Of a stretch of 64,000 nucleotides of DNA, positions 17,601 to 27,530 are shown in pieces. A model generated the notes under the pieces. It saw only the letters and a program-made list of their open reading frames with translations, searched no databases and was not told the DNA's origin. Position numbers and translations under genes: made by a program. Source of the stretch: Acidobacteriota bacterium (GTDB lineage Bacteria > Acidobacteriota > Vicinamibacteria > Vicinamibacterales > SCN-69-37); NCBI GenBank assembly GCA_016716905.1, contig JADJUS010000022.1, forward strand, positions 496,001-560,000, in the 5' to 3' direction. Position 1 is the stretch's first letter. Each line of letters begins with the position of its first letter.

Positions 17601-20600
17601 CGCCCCACGACAGCGTCGGGCTCGTCGACTGCCCCGTCGCCCCATTTGCCGGACTCGTGTGGCTGAACGCACCGGGTGCAGCCACCTGCGTCGTGAAGCT
17701 CCAGAAGGTGGCGGAGTTCCCTTCCGCGTAGGTGGTACCGCCAGGATTGATCGCACGCACATGCCAGTAGTGCGCCGTCCCCGCCGGCAACCCGCTCAGG
17801 CCGACGCTGGTGTTCGTCCCCGTCGAGGTCCAGGTCGCATTGCACGCGCTGTTGTTGCTGGTGTCGATGCAGTACTCGTAACTCGCGGCGCCACTACTCG
17901 TGCCCCACGACAGCGTCGGGCTCGTCGATTGCCCTGTGGCGCTATTCGCCGGGCTCGTATGACTGAACGCCCCTGGGGCCGCCACCTGCGTGGTGAAGCT
18001 CCAGAAGGTGGCGGAGTTCCCTTCCGCGTAGGTGGTACCGCCAGGATTGATCGCACGCACATGCCAGTAGTGCGCCGTCCCCGCCGGCAGCCCGCTCAGG
18101 CCCACGCTGGTGTTGGTGCCGGTCGAGACCCAGGTCGTGCAAGCACTGTCGTTCGTCGTATCGATGCAGTACTCGTAACTGGCCGCGCCAGTGCTCGCGC
18201 CCCACGACAGCGTCGGGCTCGTCGATTGCCCTGTGGCGCTATTCGCCGGGCTCGTATGACTGAACGCCCCAGGGGCGGCCACCTGCGTCGTGAAGCTCCA
18301 GAACGTGGCGGAGTTCCCCTCGGCGTACGTGGTCCCGCCGGGGTTGATCGCCCGCACGTGCCAGTAATGCGCCGTGCCGGCAGGCAAGCCGCTCAGGCCG
18401 ACGCTGGTGTTCGTCCCCGTCGACGTCCAGGTCGCGTTGCACGCGCTGTTGTTGCTCGTGTCGATGCAGTACTCGTAACTCGCGGCACCAGAGCTGGCAC
18501 TCCACGACAGCGTCGGACTCGTGGACTGTCCCGTCGCCCCATTTGCCGGACTCGTGTGGCTGAACGCGCCGGGCAGCGGCGCACCACAATCAAACGCCGT
18601 CAGCCGGACCACGACCGTGTCCACAGACCAGCCGAAGGTGCCGTAGACAGCGTCCGAGCCGATGCGCCACCGCAACTGAATGTTCTGGCTCTGCGAGGCT
18701 GCCGGAAGGTTTACGACAGTGGTGATGTATCCCCCTGAGATGCTGGTCCACACCGATCGCGTAGGAGTGAATGCGCCACCGCTGGTGGACGTGCCGTTGT
18801 ATCCCCCACTCACGAAGCTCCCGCCGGCCGTCACGATGTCCTGAAACGCCCCACCGGCAATGGAAATCTCAAGCACGCCACCGTCCCAGCCGGGCTCCAT
18901 CTCGTACGCGTGCCTGAAGGTCAGCGTGGCCGCGCCTGCCGGCATCGCGATGCTCGGCGACACCAACACGCTGTGGCTGGCCGAACCGAGGTCCGTGGCA
19001 AATGCGCGGTTGGGCGCAGTGTCTGGCTTCGTCACGCTCGTCGCCCACAAATTCGCCGTGCCCGACAACGTGCTCGTGGTCCATCCTGCGGGCAGCGCAG
19101 GCGCGCCCACGCCGTCGAAGTTCTGCGAGAGGATGACCACCGGGCTGCCCACCTGGAACGCATACGTCAGGTTCTTCGACGGTCCGCCGCTCTCGGTGAT
19201 CCCGAGCGTCGCGGTCAACGTGGCACTGCACGCCGCGCTCACCGTGAACGAATAGGTGCGGCACTCCGACGCACCGGCGCCAATCGTGCCGTAGCTCTGC
19301 GCGCCCGACGGCGACGACACGCCGCCACTCGCCGCCAGTGTGCCCGTGACGCTGCCGCTGGTGCTCGGGCCGTTGTTCACGATGCACAGCGACACACTCA
19401 CCACTTCGGTGGGGTCGATCCGCGAGTTCGGAATGGACTCGGCCGTGAGCGACGATGAGCCGGAGACGAGGCCGGGAAGATCAAAGGCCTCGACCACAGT
19501 CCCGGTGTTCGGATTGACGATGAGCGCGCTGGCGCCCATGCCGCGCGTGGCGAATCCCGCCCAGATGTCGGCGATGTCGGCCGCCGTGCCGCCGCCGGCG
19601 TTCGCGGCCGCGAGAATCGAATCGCGCCCCTGCAGCAGCGTGGGGTTCCACGGATCCAGCTTCATGCCGTCGGTCACGAACTGCAGGATGCGCTGGTTGC
19701 CGGTGGCCCAGCCCAACCGGTTGATGAAACGGGCGCGCACTTCGAACAGCGCCGCCGCCCATACTTCGCCGATGTTGTGCACCTGGAACGCCGTGGCCGA
19801 CCCGATCGGACCCCGTGCGTATGCGCCGTCCGTCAGGTTGATCTGCGCCGGGTCGATATCGGCAAACGTCAGCGGGTTGTGCGGCTTGCCGTTGCTCCCC
19901 AGGTTCGTTTTCACCGCGTGCGGGAAGCGCCGGATCCCGTAGTAGTAGTTGTCGGTGAACCCGGCAACCATCAGGTTCGTGACATAGCCGCCCATCGAAT
20001 AGATGCCGTTCACGTCTTCCGCCGCTGTGGAGAGGATGGCGCGCGCGTAGAAATCGGACCACCCCTCGCCCATGCCACCCGACATGGTCGCGAGCAGCCC
20101 GGACGCGTTGCCGTGCAGGCGGTTCGACGTGCCGTGCGTCAGCTCGTGCAGCAGGACGTCGTGATCGAGGCCGGACGTCCGGTCCGGCGTCGGCCCCGTG
20201 AACACATACATCTGCATGCGGCCGCTGGTGCCATCCGGCAGTGTCGAAAAATTGGCGTTGTTGGTGCCCGAGTAGTCCTGCGCCTCAGCGCGCACCCGGT
20301 CTCCGGCCACACCGCCGCGTCCGAAATTGTCGTTCTGGAAATTGCCTGCGGCCTCCGTGAACCCGAGCAGGTACAGCTGATCGTGGTACTTGTTGGTCCA
20401 GTAGAACTGGTTGATGACTTCTCCCACCCGGTAGTTGTTGGTGCTCGGCGCGTCAACAGCCGGGTCGTACGTGGAATTAAACACGCGCAGCGCGCCGGCA
20501 GCGACGACCTCGATGCCGTCAGGGGAGACGAGGTCGAGACCGGCCTGCACGTTGTTGCCGTCGGTCCAGCCGTTGCCGCCATTCACGCCGTCGGTCATCC

Positions 20601-21669
20601 ACCCCAGGTTGTTGAACGACAGGGGCCCTTCGTTGCCGATGAGCGTGAGGGGTGACCGCAGGATGTACGGAGCCTGGGTGCCCGACCCCGGCAGCATCGT
20701 GCTTGGCGACATCGGTGCGGGGCTGTCGTCGTTGTAGACGTGGTACGTGGCCGACTGCGTCTGGTAGTTCGTCGCGTTCTTGCGGAAGAGCACCGTGCCG
20801 TCTTCGGCGTCAATCAGGATCAGGAACGCGTCGGGGTCGCCCCAGAGTTCCATCGCCCACGCGAGGCGCGCCGCGCCATGCGCCACGGGGAAATACACCA
20901 GCCACGCGCGCGCGTCCCCCGCCATCGTGCCTCGCGACACCATGGTGCTGCCGTTGCGGCCCGGCGATTGGTGCAGGGCCGACGCCTCCTGCGTCCAGCC
21001 CACACTGCCGGCCGCGCGCGCCACCGCTTGCGCCGCAGTGAACGCCGAGGTGGTCGCAAGACTGCCCGGATCAAATACCGACGCCAGTGTGCCGGTGGTG
21101 CGCGCCAGTTCCCCTTGAGCCGTGAAGCCGCCGCGGACCAGGCCCTGGAACACGGGGATGCCGTTGATGGACTGCTCGAACTCCACCCAGGCCATGTTGC
21201 CGGATGGGTTTGCGTAGTTGGAGAGCAGCGAGAGTGCATCCGCCTCGACCGCCGACACGCCGTAGGCATCCGAGTAACGCGACAGGAACGTGCGCATCGC
21301 GCCCACACGGTCGGGCGAAGGCCCGGTCAGAAATCCCGTGCCCGGTCGTGCGCTCACCACTTCGAGGGTCCCCAGGGTGGAACTCGACACGACGTCCACG
21401 CCGCTCATGTCGGCCTGAAGTGCGGCCAGGCCCTCGGCGCGCGCGGCCGATCGCAACTGCCGCCCGGCTGCAGCGGCTGACGCCGCCCGCTCCACATACC
21501 CGGCAGCTGCGGTGCTGCGCTCCGTGCGGATGTCGAAGTTCGGCAGCGCGCTGGTGTCGATCAACTGCGCCCCGGTGCCGTCCACCAGCAGCGCGGCGAC
21601 GACTGTGACGAACGCGGCAACGCGCCACGGGAGGCGGCGCCGGGGAATGGCGGGAGTTGTGTGGGTCAT
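13370..21669 (-). CDS. M36 (fungalysin-type) metallopeptidase with 13 Ig-like repeats; frameshifted near the 3' end
   Basis: About 2766 residues when the frame is restored. MTHTTPAIPRRR begins a signal peptide (VAAFVTVVAALLVDGTGAQ); the same MTHT start in the paralogue at 26874 supports 21669 over 21702. Residues 25-290 are a fungalysin-type propeptide. The M36 catalytic region has zinc site HELTHG at ~508 and EGWSDFYA at ~534. A choice-of-anchor J-like domain (~846-1026) precedes 13 Ig-like repeats of ~99 residues and the shared C-terminal module. One base is missing near 14038-14043 relative to the paralogue, so the frame stops at 13960; 13370-14050 carries the remainder (YCNDDVSNIFGNP onward) in another frame. 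Probably a secreted protease/adhesin. Real frameshift or assembly error is open. Confidence 0.82.
14700..18575 (-). repeat. 13-unit tandem array of ~298-bp Ig-like coding repeats
   Basis: Thirteen consecutive in-frame units, each starting GAFxHTSP, then GATGQSTSPTLSWG, SYEYCIDT, GTNTSVGLSGL, HYWHVRAINPGGTTYAEG and FWSFTTQ. Units differ mainly in the CIDTTNDSACTTW versus CIDTxNNSACxxxW segment. They fall into two types that are interleaved, as expected from repeated unequal exchange. Each unit has two cysteines that could form a disulfide in the exported protein. Unit 9 (YCLDTNNNSACDTSW) and the last unit (GKTTPASGATGQPVNPVLSW) are the most diverged. DNA identity between some units looks very high, so assembly collapse here is a real risk. 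Confidence 0.9.
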
Positions 21670-21693
21670 GGCAGGGGCCTTCGTACGGCCGCT

Positions 21694-21699
21694 ATTGTA
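21694..21699 (-). promoter_or_regulatory. Possible -10 box for the M36 repeat-protein gene
   Basis: On the minus strand TACAAT stands 24 bases upstream of the ATG at 21669, in TTGTACAATAGC. No convincing -35 box is visible at the usual distance, where the AAAACGACC palindrome begins. Weak, position-based evidence only. Confidence 0.25.
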
Positions 21700-21711
21700 C
21701 AAGGCCGGATT

Positions 21712-21749
21712 AAAACGACCTCTGAGGTAATTACCTCAGAGGTCGTTTT
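21712..21749. repeat. AAAACGACCTCTGAGG palindrome, solo copy
   Basis: Perfect 38-base palindrome identical to that at 4082-4119. It sits between two minus-strand M36 genes, 16 bases past the stop of the upstream one (21766) and about 42 bases before the start of the next (21669). It could end transcription of the first gene. It is one of five loci carrying this family in the window. Confidence 0.9.
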
Positions 21750-21765
21750 CAGAGGCCGCGATCGC

Positions 21766-24700
21766 CTACCGAACCACCACCGTCACACTCCGCGAGTCTT
21801 CCCACCGTTCGGTGCGCTGGTTCCACGCATACGCAGTGAGCGTGTACGAGCCCGGCGCCAGCTTGGCAGTGAGCGCGAAGCGGTCACGGTCAAGCGTGGC
21901 AGCACCAAGGAAGACCGGCGAAGCCGCTCCAGGAACCCCGGGACCCCAGGCCCCCAGGACCCCAGACTCGTTCACGCGCGTAGCCCAAACGTGAACCGCA
22001 TCGATGCCAGCCCCAATGGCGGCCTGCGGGTCGGCCGCGGCGCCTGTGACCCTGACCTCGCCCGCGCTGTGGCCCTCCGCCGCCAGCTCCATCCGAATCT
22101 GGCGCTCGCCGTCCACCGCCTTCGGACGTTCCACCACGGTCACCTTCACCGTGATGCGATCGCCGCCGCGGATAAACGCGAGTTCATACGTGCCCGTGTA
22201 GCCGGGCGGCGGCATCCACGCAAACTGCGGGCCCGTCAGCGACGCGCCCACCGGCAGCGGATGCAGCTTGCCTTCCGCCACCAGGTATCCGGCCTCCACA
22301 TCCGTGCCCAGCCAGAGCTCCATGCGACTCAGTTCCGGCAACCGCACCGCAAACGACGCGTCGTCGCCCGCGTGCATCGCGGCCCACGGCGCAGACAGGT
22401 TGAACCCGGTCCGGCCCCACACGCCGTCGACGGCCAACTGGTTCGCGGCCAGGGAGTCGGCCGTACCCACCACGCGAGCCGGCGCATCCCGCAGCGCGTC
22501 TTCGCTGGCGGTGCCGCCTGTCAGCGGCGCCCCATTCTGCACGATGAAGAACCGCGACCCGATGCCTTCATTACGGCCCGCCGAGTCGGTCACGCTCCAC
22601 GCGATTGTGTGCAAGCCGTTCGTCATCAGATTCGTGTTGAACGTGTACGCGCCAATCGCCCCCCGCGCCGCATCCAGGTTGCGGAATTTTGTCGGGTTAC
22701 TGGTGCGCGTCGCCAGCGGCGTCAACACCGGCGTCACATTGCCGAAGATGTTTGCGACGTCGTCATTGCAGAAGATCCCCGGCCCCGGCGGGTTGCCGAC
22801 ACTGCCGCGGCACTGGTTGTACGCCACGGTCGACACGGGCAACGAGTCGATGTAGACAGTCATCGTCGATCCATTCGTGGGGATGAAGATGTCCGAGCCA
22901 TCGACGATGGTGTTCAGGTCGGGGGTAATCGCCCATCCGAAGTTGTTGAAGACGCCACCGATCGTCTGGCCCTGACCCGGCGTATCGATCGCGCCGAACG
23001 GCTTCGCGATCGTGTCGTTGGTCATGCTGAACGTGGTCGGCGTGGTGAAGCCCGGCCCAGGCACAAACGTCCGGCCCAGCAACGTCTTATTCGCGTTAGT
23101 GTCGGTGGCGACGATGTAGAGCGCGAGCGTGCCCTGGCCGCCGAAGGGCTGGCTGTTGGGCACGTGCGGCAACATCGGCGTCAGCATCAGATAGCCCCAC
23201 CCAGCGCGGCCGTTTTGCGGATGCGTCGGGAACGCCGCGGCCACGTCGGGCCGTGCGCCCGCGAGGAACGCCGCGTCGCCGATGTAGACCACGCTGTTGC
23301 CCAGCACGGTCTGACAGTTGCCGGGCTCAAACGCCAGACAGTTACGGTAGATCTGGATGGTGTTGACGCCGCCGTCGTCGAGCGCCCAGCCGGTGACGCC
23401 GATGGCGCCCTGCACACCGGTGGCGTTTTGCGCGGGCGTATCCACCTGACCGAAAGCCGGTCCCGGTGACCCGGTGGAGTACGACCAGAACGACGTGGCT
23501 GCGCCTTCCGCATAGGTCGTGCCACCTCCGTTGTTCGCGCGCACCTGCCAGTAGTGCGCGGTGTTCGCCGGCAACGGGCTCAACGTCGCGCTGGTGGCCG
23601 TACCAGTCGAGACCCAACTCGTGTTGCACGCGTTGTTGTTCGTCGTATCGATGCAGTACTCGTAGCTGGTCGCTGCACTCGCCGCACCCCATGTCAGCAT
23701 GGTCGCCATCGGTTGATTGACCGCGCCGTTCGTGGGGGTGGCCTTGCTGAAGGCCCCGGGCGGCGAGACGACCGCGCCACACGTGAACGCTGTCAGTCGG
23801 ACGATGACGGTGTCTACAGACCAGCCGTAGGTGCCGATGACTGAGTCCGATCCCATGCGCCACCGCAACTGGATGTTCTGGTTCTGCGAGGCTACGGGCA
23901 AGTTCACCACCGTGGTGATGTAGCCCTCCGAAATACCGCTCCAGACATTGCGCTGCGGACTGTAGGCACCGTCGAAATTAGAGAACATGCTGTAGCCGCC
24001 GCTGACGAAGCTTCCACCGGCAGTGACGATGTCCTGGAACACGCCGCCGGCAACACCGGGGATGGCGATCTCGAGCACGCCGCCGTCCCATCCGGGCTCC
24101 ATCTCGTACCAGTGCCGGAACGTGAGGGTGGCCGCGCCGGCCGGCATGGCGATGCTCGGGCTGGTCAGGGCGCTGTGGCTTGCGGTCCCTAGGTTGAGCG
24201 CATACGCACGGTTCAACGCTGTGTCGGATTTGTTCGCGACGGTCGTCCACGGATTCGACGTGCCGGAAATGGCGACCGAGGTCCAGCCCGCGGGCAGGCC
24301 GGGCGCACCCACACCGTCAAAGTTCTGCGACATGATGATGTTGGGGCTGCCCACCTGGAGCGCATACGTCAGGTTCTTCGACGGCCCGCTGGTGTCGGTA
24401 ATGCCCAGTGTCGCCGTCACCGTGGCGCCACACGACGCACTGACCGTGAAGGTATACGACTGGCACGAGATGGCGCCGGCGCCAATCGCGCCGAAGTTCT
24501 GGGCGCCTGAGGGCGACGTGACGCCGCCCGTGGCCGCAAGCGTGCCCACCACGGTGCCGGTGGTGGTGCCGCTGGTGTTGGAAACACACAGCGAGACACT
24601 CACCGTTTCCGTGGGGTCGATGCGGCCATTCGGAATGGACTCGCCCGTCATGAACCAGCCGCCGTACGCCGTGCCTGGCAGGTCGAAGGCTTCGGTCACG

Positions 24701-26874
24701 GTGCCGGTATTCGGATTGACGACGCGCGCGCTCACGCCCATGCCGCGTGTGGCGAAGCCCGCCCAGATGTCTGCGATATCGGCCGCGGTGCCGCCGCCGG
24801 CGTAGGCCGCGGCGATGATCGAGTCGCGGCCCTGCAGCAGCGTGGGGTTCCACGGGTCCAACTTCATGCCGTCGGTCACAAACTGCAGGATGCGCTGGTT
24901 GCCGGTGGCCCAGCCCAGTCGATTGATGAAGCGGGCGCGCACTTCGAACAGCGCGGCGGCCCACACTTCACCAATGTTGTGCACCTGAAATGCCGTGGCC
25001 GAGCCGCCAGGCCCTTTGGGGTAAGCACCGTCGGTGAGGTTGATCTGCGCCGGATCGATGTCGGCAAACGTCAGCGGGTTGTGCGGCTTGGTGTTCGCGC
25101 CCACATTCGTCTTCACCGCGTGCGGAAAACGCCGGATGCCGTAATAGTAGTTGTCGGTGTACGTGCCGCTGAACATCAGGTTCGTCACCCACCCGCCCAT
25201 CGAATAGATCGCGTTCACGTCCTCGCCGGCGGAGGAGAGGAGCGCACGCGCGTAGAAGTCAGACCAGCCCTCGCCCATGCCGCCCGACATCGTGGCCAAC
25301 AGACCAGAGGCGTTGCCGTGCAGGCGGTTCGACGTGCCATGCGTCAACTCGTGCAGCAGCACATCGTTGTCGAGGCCCGACGTCCGATCCGGTGTTGGTC
25401 CGGTGAACACGTACATCTGCATGCGCCCGCGTGTGCCGTCAGGGAGCGTCGTGAAGTTCGCGTTGTTCGTACCGCTGTAGTCCTGCGCTTCCGCGCTCAC
25501 GCGATCGGCCTGCACTCCGCCACGGCCAAAATTGTCGTTCTGGAAGTTGCCCGCGGCTTCAGTGAAGCCCAGCAAGTAGAGCTTGTCGTGGTACATGTTC
25601 GACCAATAGAACTGGTGGACGACTTCGCCAAGCCGGTAACCGATCACGCTCGGCGCCTCCACCGCAGGGTCGTACACGGAATCAAACGTCCGGTTCACGC
25701 CACCGACGATGGTCTCGATGCCGTCGGGAGAGGCCACATCGAGGCCGGCCTGCACGTTGTTGCCGTCGGTCCAACCGTTGACGCCGTTGGTGTTGTCCGT
25801 CATCCAGCCCAGATTGTTGAACGACAACGGCCCTTCGTTGCCGATGAGCGCGATGGTCGAACGCGCGATGAAGGGCGCCTGCGTACCGGACCCGGGCAGC
25901 ATCGTGACGGGCGACATGGGCGCCGGGCTGTCGTTGTTGTAGACCGTGTACGACGCTGACTGCGTCTGGTAGTTCGTGGCGTTCTTGCGGAACAGCACGG
26001 TGCCGTCCTGGGCGTCGATCACCATCAGGAATGTGTCGGGGTCGCCCCAGAGTTCCATCGCCCACGCCAGGCGCGCGGCGCCGTGCGTCACCGGGAAGTA
26101 CACGAGCCACGCGCGGGCGTCGGCGGCCATGGTGCCGCGCGACACGTTGATGCTGCCGGCACGTCCGGGCGTTTCGGTCAACGCGTTCGCGTTCTGTGTC
26201 CAGCCCACGCTGCCGGCCCCACGGGCCACCGCCTGCGCGGCCGTGAAGGCGGACGTCGTCGCCAGCGTGCTCTGGTCAAAGACAGAGGCCAGCGCCCCGG
26301 TGGTGCGCGCGAGCGCGCCATCAGCCGTGAAGCCGCCGCGCACCATGCCCTGCCACACCGGAATGCCGTTGATGGCCTGTTCCATCTCCACCCACGCCAT
26401 GTTGCCGGCGGGATTGACGTAGTTGGACACCACAGTCAGGCCGTCCATCTCGGTGGCGGACACGCCGTACGCGTCTGAGTATCTGGAGAGGAACGCGCGC
26501 ATGGCGCCTACTCGATCCGTTCCTGGGCCGGTGAGGAAGCCGGCGCCGGGCTTGGCGCTCACCACCTCCAGCGTGCCGAGCTGCGCACTCGTGGTGACTT
26601 CCACGTCGGTCACGTCAGCCTGAAGCGCGGCAAGCCCGTCGGCGCGCGAGGCGGATCGGAATGCCTGCCCTGCCGCGGCCACTGACGCCGCGCGCGCCAC
26701 ATAGCCCGCGGATGCCGCGTCCCGATCGGTCCTGATGTCGAAATTGGGCAACGTCGACGTGTCAATCCTCTGCGCTCCCGTGTTGGCAAACAGAGCGGCG
26801 GCCGCAGCGCCAACGAAGGCGGTGCGCCACAGCAGGCGACGGATGGGGGACGAGGTTGTGGGTGTGTGGGTCAT
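21766..26874 (-). CDS. M36 (fungalysin-type) secreted metallopeptidase
   Basis: 1702 residues. MTHTPTTSSPIRRLLWRTAF begins the signal peptide (AAAALFANTGAQ); the ATG at 26874 is preferred over 26895 because both M36 paralogues share MTHT. The propeptide and catalytic region align along their whole length with the neighbouring M36 gene: HELTHGTSNRLHGN at ~508, GMGEGWSDFYAR at ~534. A choice-of-anchor J-like domain follows (QNFDGVGAPGLPAGW), then only one Ig-like repeat, the shared C-terminal module, and an extra ~110-residue beta domain (VHVWA, FLGAATL, LTAYAWNQRTERWEDSR). The same extra domain ends the 38874 protein. The product is probably secreted as a zymogen. The gene starts 8 bases after the lipoprotein gene and probably shares its transcript. 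Confidence 0.88.
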   Translation of the reverse strand: MTHTPTTSSPIRRLLWRTAFVGAAAAALFANTGAQRIDTSTLPNFDIRTDRDAASAGYVARAASVAAAGQAFRSASRADGLAALQADVTDVEVTTSAQLGTLEVVSAKPGAGFLTGPGTDRVGAMRAFLSRYSDAYGVSATEMDGLTVVSNYVNPAGNMAWVEMEQAINGIPVWQGMVRGGFTADGALARTTGALASVFDQSTLATTSAFTAAQAVARGAGSVGWTQNANALTETPGRAGSINVSRGTMAADARAWLVYFPVTHGAARLAWAMELWGDPDTFLMVIDAQDGTVLFRKNATNYQTQSASYTVYNNDSPAPMSPVTMLPGSGTQAPFIARSTIALIGNEGPLSFNNLGWMTDNTNGVNGWTDGNNVQAGLDVASPDGIETIVGGVNRTFDSVYDPAVEAPSVIGYRLGEVVHQFYWSNMYHDKLYLLGFTEAAGNFQNDNFGRGGVQADRVSAEAQDYSGTNNANFTTLPDGTRGRMQMYVFTGPTPDRTSGLDNDVLLHELTHGTSNRLHGNASGLLATMSGGMGEGWSDFYARALLSSAGEDVNAIYSMGGWVTNLMFSGTYTDNYYYGIRRFPHAVKTNVGANTKPHNPLTFADIDPAQINLTDGAYPKGPGGSATAFQVHNIGEVWAAALFEVRARFINRLGWATGNQRILQFVTDGMKLDPWNPTLLQGRDSIIAAAYAGGGTAADIADIWAGFATRGMGVSARVVNPNTGTVTEAFDLPGTAYGGWFMTGESIPNGRIDPTETVSVSLCVSNTSGTTTGTVVGTLAATGGVTSPSGAQNFGAIGAGAISCQSYTFTVSASCGATVTATLGITDTSGPSKNLTYALQVGSPNIIMSQNFDGVGAPGLPAGWTSVAISGTSNPWTTVANKSDTALNRAYALNLGTASHSALTSPSIAMPAGAATLTFRHWYEMEPGWDGGVLEIAIPGVAGGVFQDIVTAGGSFVSGGYSMFSNFDGAYSPQRNVWSGISEGYITTVVNLPVASQNQNIQLRWRMGSDSVIGTYGWSVDTVIVRLTAFTCGAVVSPPGAFSKATPTNGAVNQPMATMLTWGAASAATSYEYCIDTTNNNACNTSWVSTGTATSATLSPLPANTAHYWQVRANNGGGTTYAEGAATSFWSYSTGSPGPAFGQVDTPAQNATGVQGAIGVTGWALDDGGVNTIQIYRNCLAFEPGNCQTVLGNSVVYIGDAAFLAGARPDVAAAFPTHPQNGRAGWGYLMLTPMLPHVPNSQPFGGQGTLALYIVATDTNANKTLLGRTFVPGPGFTTPTTFSMTNDTIAKPFGAIDTPGQGQTIGGVFNNFGWAITPDLNTIVDGSDIFIPTNGSTMTVYIDSLPVSTVAYNQCRGSVGNPPGPGIFCNDDVANIFGNVTPVLTPLATRTSNPTKFRNLDAARGAIGAYTFNTNLMTNGLHTIAWSVTDSAGRNEGIGSRFFIVQNGAPLTGGTASEDALRDAPARVVGTADSLAANQLAVDGVWGRTGFNLSAPWAAMHAGDDASFAVRLPELSRMELWLGTDVEAGYLVAEGKLHPLPVGASLTGPQFAWMPPPGYTGTYELAFIRGGDRITVKVTVVERPKAVDGERQIRMELAAEGHSAGEVRVTGAAADPQAAIGAGIDAVHVWATRVNESGVLGAWGPGVPGAASPVFLGAATLDRDRFALTAKLAPGSYTLTAYAWNQRTERWEDSRSVTVVVR

Positions 26875-26881
26875 GTATGAA

Positions 26882-27301
26882 TCACTTTCGTGCAATCAAC
26901 AACGTCAGTCGGTAGTCTTCGGTGCGCACGCCGCCCGTGGCTGTCGGGGCTGGCGTGACGGCCTGGATGCTGATCTTCCAGGCGCCATACGTGGTCTCTT
27001 TTGCAGTGTCGAGGTTGGTGTGAAGCGTGGCGGTGGCGGGCGCAAGGTCCGGCGCGGCCAGCCGAATTCTCACCGCCGCATCACCGGCCCAGATGCACTG
27101 GACGCCGGTCGGGCACCTGGAATCTTCCACCACGGCCTCAAAGGTCACGGTGAGGTCAGTACCCGCGGCGCGCTTCGGGGCGCCGATCGCCAGCACCACC
27201 GTGCCCTCCGCCGGCGCCGGCTCCTGCGTTCTGGCGGCCGGAGCTGACGCACAGGCGGCCAACAGGAGCGCAAGCGTAAGTGTTGCTATTGGCACGTGCA
27301 T
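26882..27301 (-). CDS. Small predicted lipoprotein
   Basis: 139 residues from ATG 27301 (MHVPIATLTLALLLAACAS). The h-region ends in LAAC, a good lipobox, so the product is probably lipidated at the cysteine after cleavage. The mature part is a single ~100-residue domain with RCPTGVQCIWAGDAAVRI, a two-cysteine motif I recognise from uncharacterised bacterial lipoproteins but cannot name. An upstream in-frame start at 27319 would place extra residues before the signal and is less likely. Only 7 bases separate its stop from the M36 protease start, so it may be co-expressed with it, as an envelope partner or inhibitor (inference). Confidence 0.75.
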   Translation of the reverse strand: MHVPIATLTLALLLAACASAPAARTQEPAPAEGTVVLAIGAPKRAAGTDLTVTFEAVVEDSRCPTGVQCIWAGDAAVRIRLAAPDLAPATATLHTNLDTAKETTYGAWKISIQAVTPAPTATGGVRTEDYRLTLLIARK

Positions 27302-27337
27302 CCCTAGCGCGCCAAGCATACAGCAGGAGCCAGCTGC

Positions 27338-27363
27338 CGTGGCGTGGCTGACGCCACGCCACG
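27338..27363. terminator. Perfect 11-bp hairpin, terminator-like
   Basis: CGTGGCGTGGC, loop TGAC, then GCCACGCCACG: a perfect stem of 11 base pairs. It lies downstream of the VWA gene (minus strand) and upstream of the lipoprotein start. No T-run follows on either strand, so termination would not be of the classical intrinsic type; it may protect or attenuate the transcript. Confidence 0.4.
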
Positions 27364-27367
27364 CAAA

Positions 27368-27530
27368 CCGCGGCCTTGAGACCCAGGCCGCGCTACGAGA
27401 ACCCAGACCGCGCTACGAGAACCCAGACCGCGCTACGAGAACCCAGGCCGCCCTGCGACCGCCACGCGCCGCGGCCCTGCGAGGCCTCCATCCGGAATTT
27501 CGTAGCGCGGCCTGGGTCTCAAGGCCGCGG
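27368..27530. repeat. REP-like inverted pair (BIME-like) with internal 20-bp tandem repeats
   Basis: A hairpin with a tail (CGCGGCCT, loop, AGGCCGCG, CTACG) at 27368-27397 faces its inverted copy at 27501-27530, which reads CGTAGC and then the stem. Seen in that direction it is a GTAG tetranucleotide followed by an imperfect palindrome, the hallmark of REP sequences mobilised by RAYT (TnpA-REP) enzymes. Between them, AGAACCCAGACCGCGCTACG is repeated twice with a third partial unit. The right copy overlaps the end of the VWA gene and supplies its last codons and TGA (CCGCGGCCTTGA). No RAYT gene is in the window. Confidence 0.75.

Noticed and set aside
14700..18575. CRISPR-like regular repeats
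   Set aside because: The period is about 298 bases, the repeats are in-frame protein-coding units, and there are no short spacers or cas genes.
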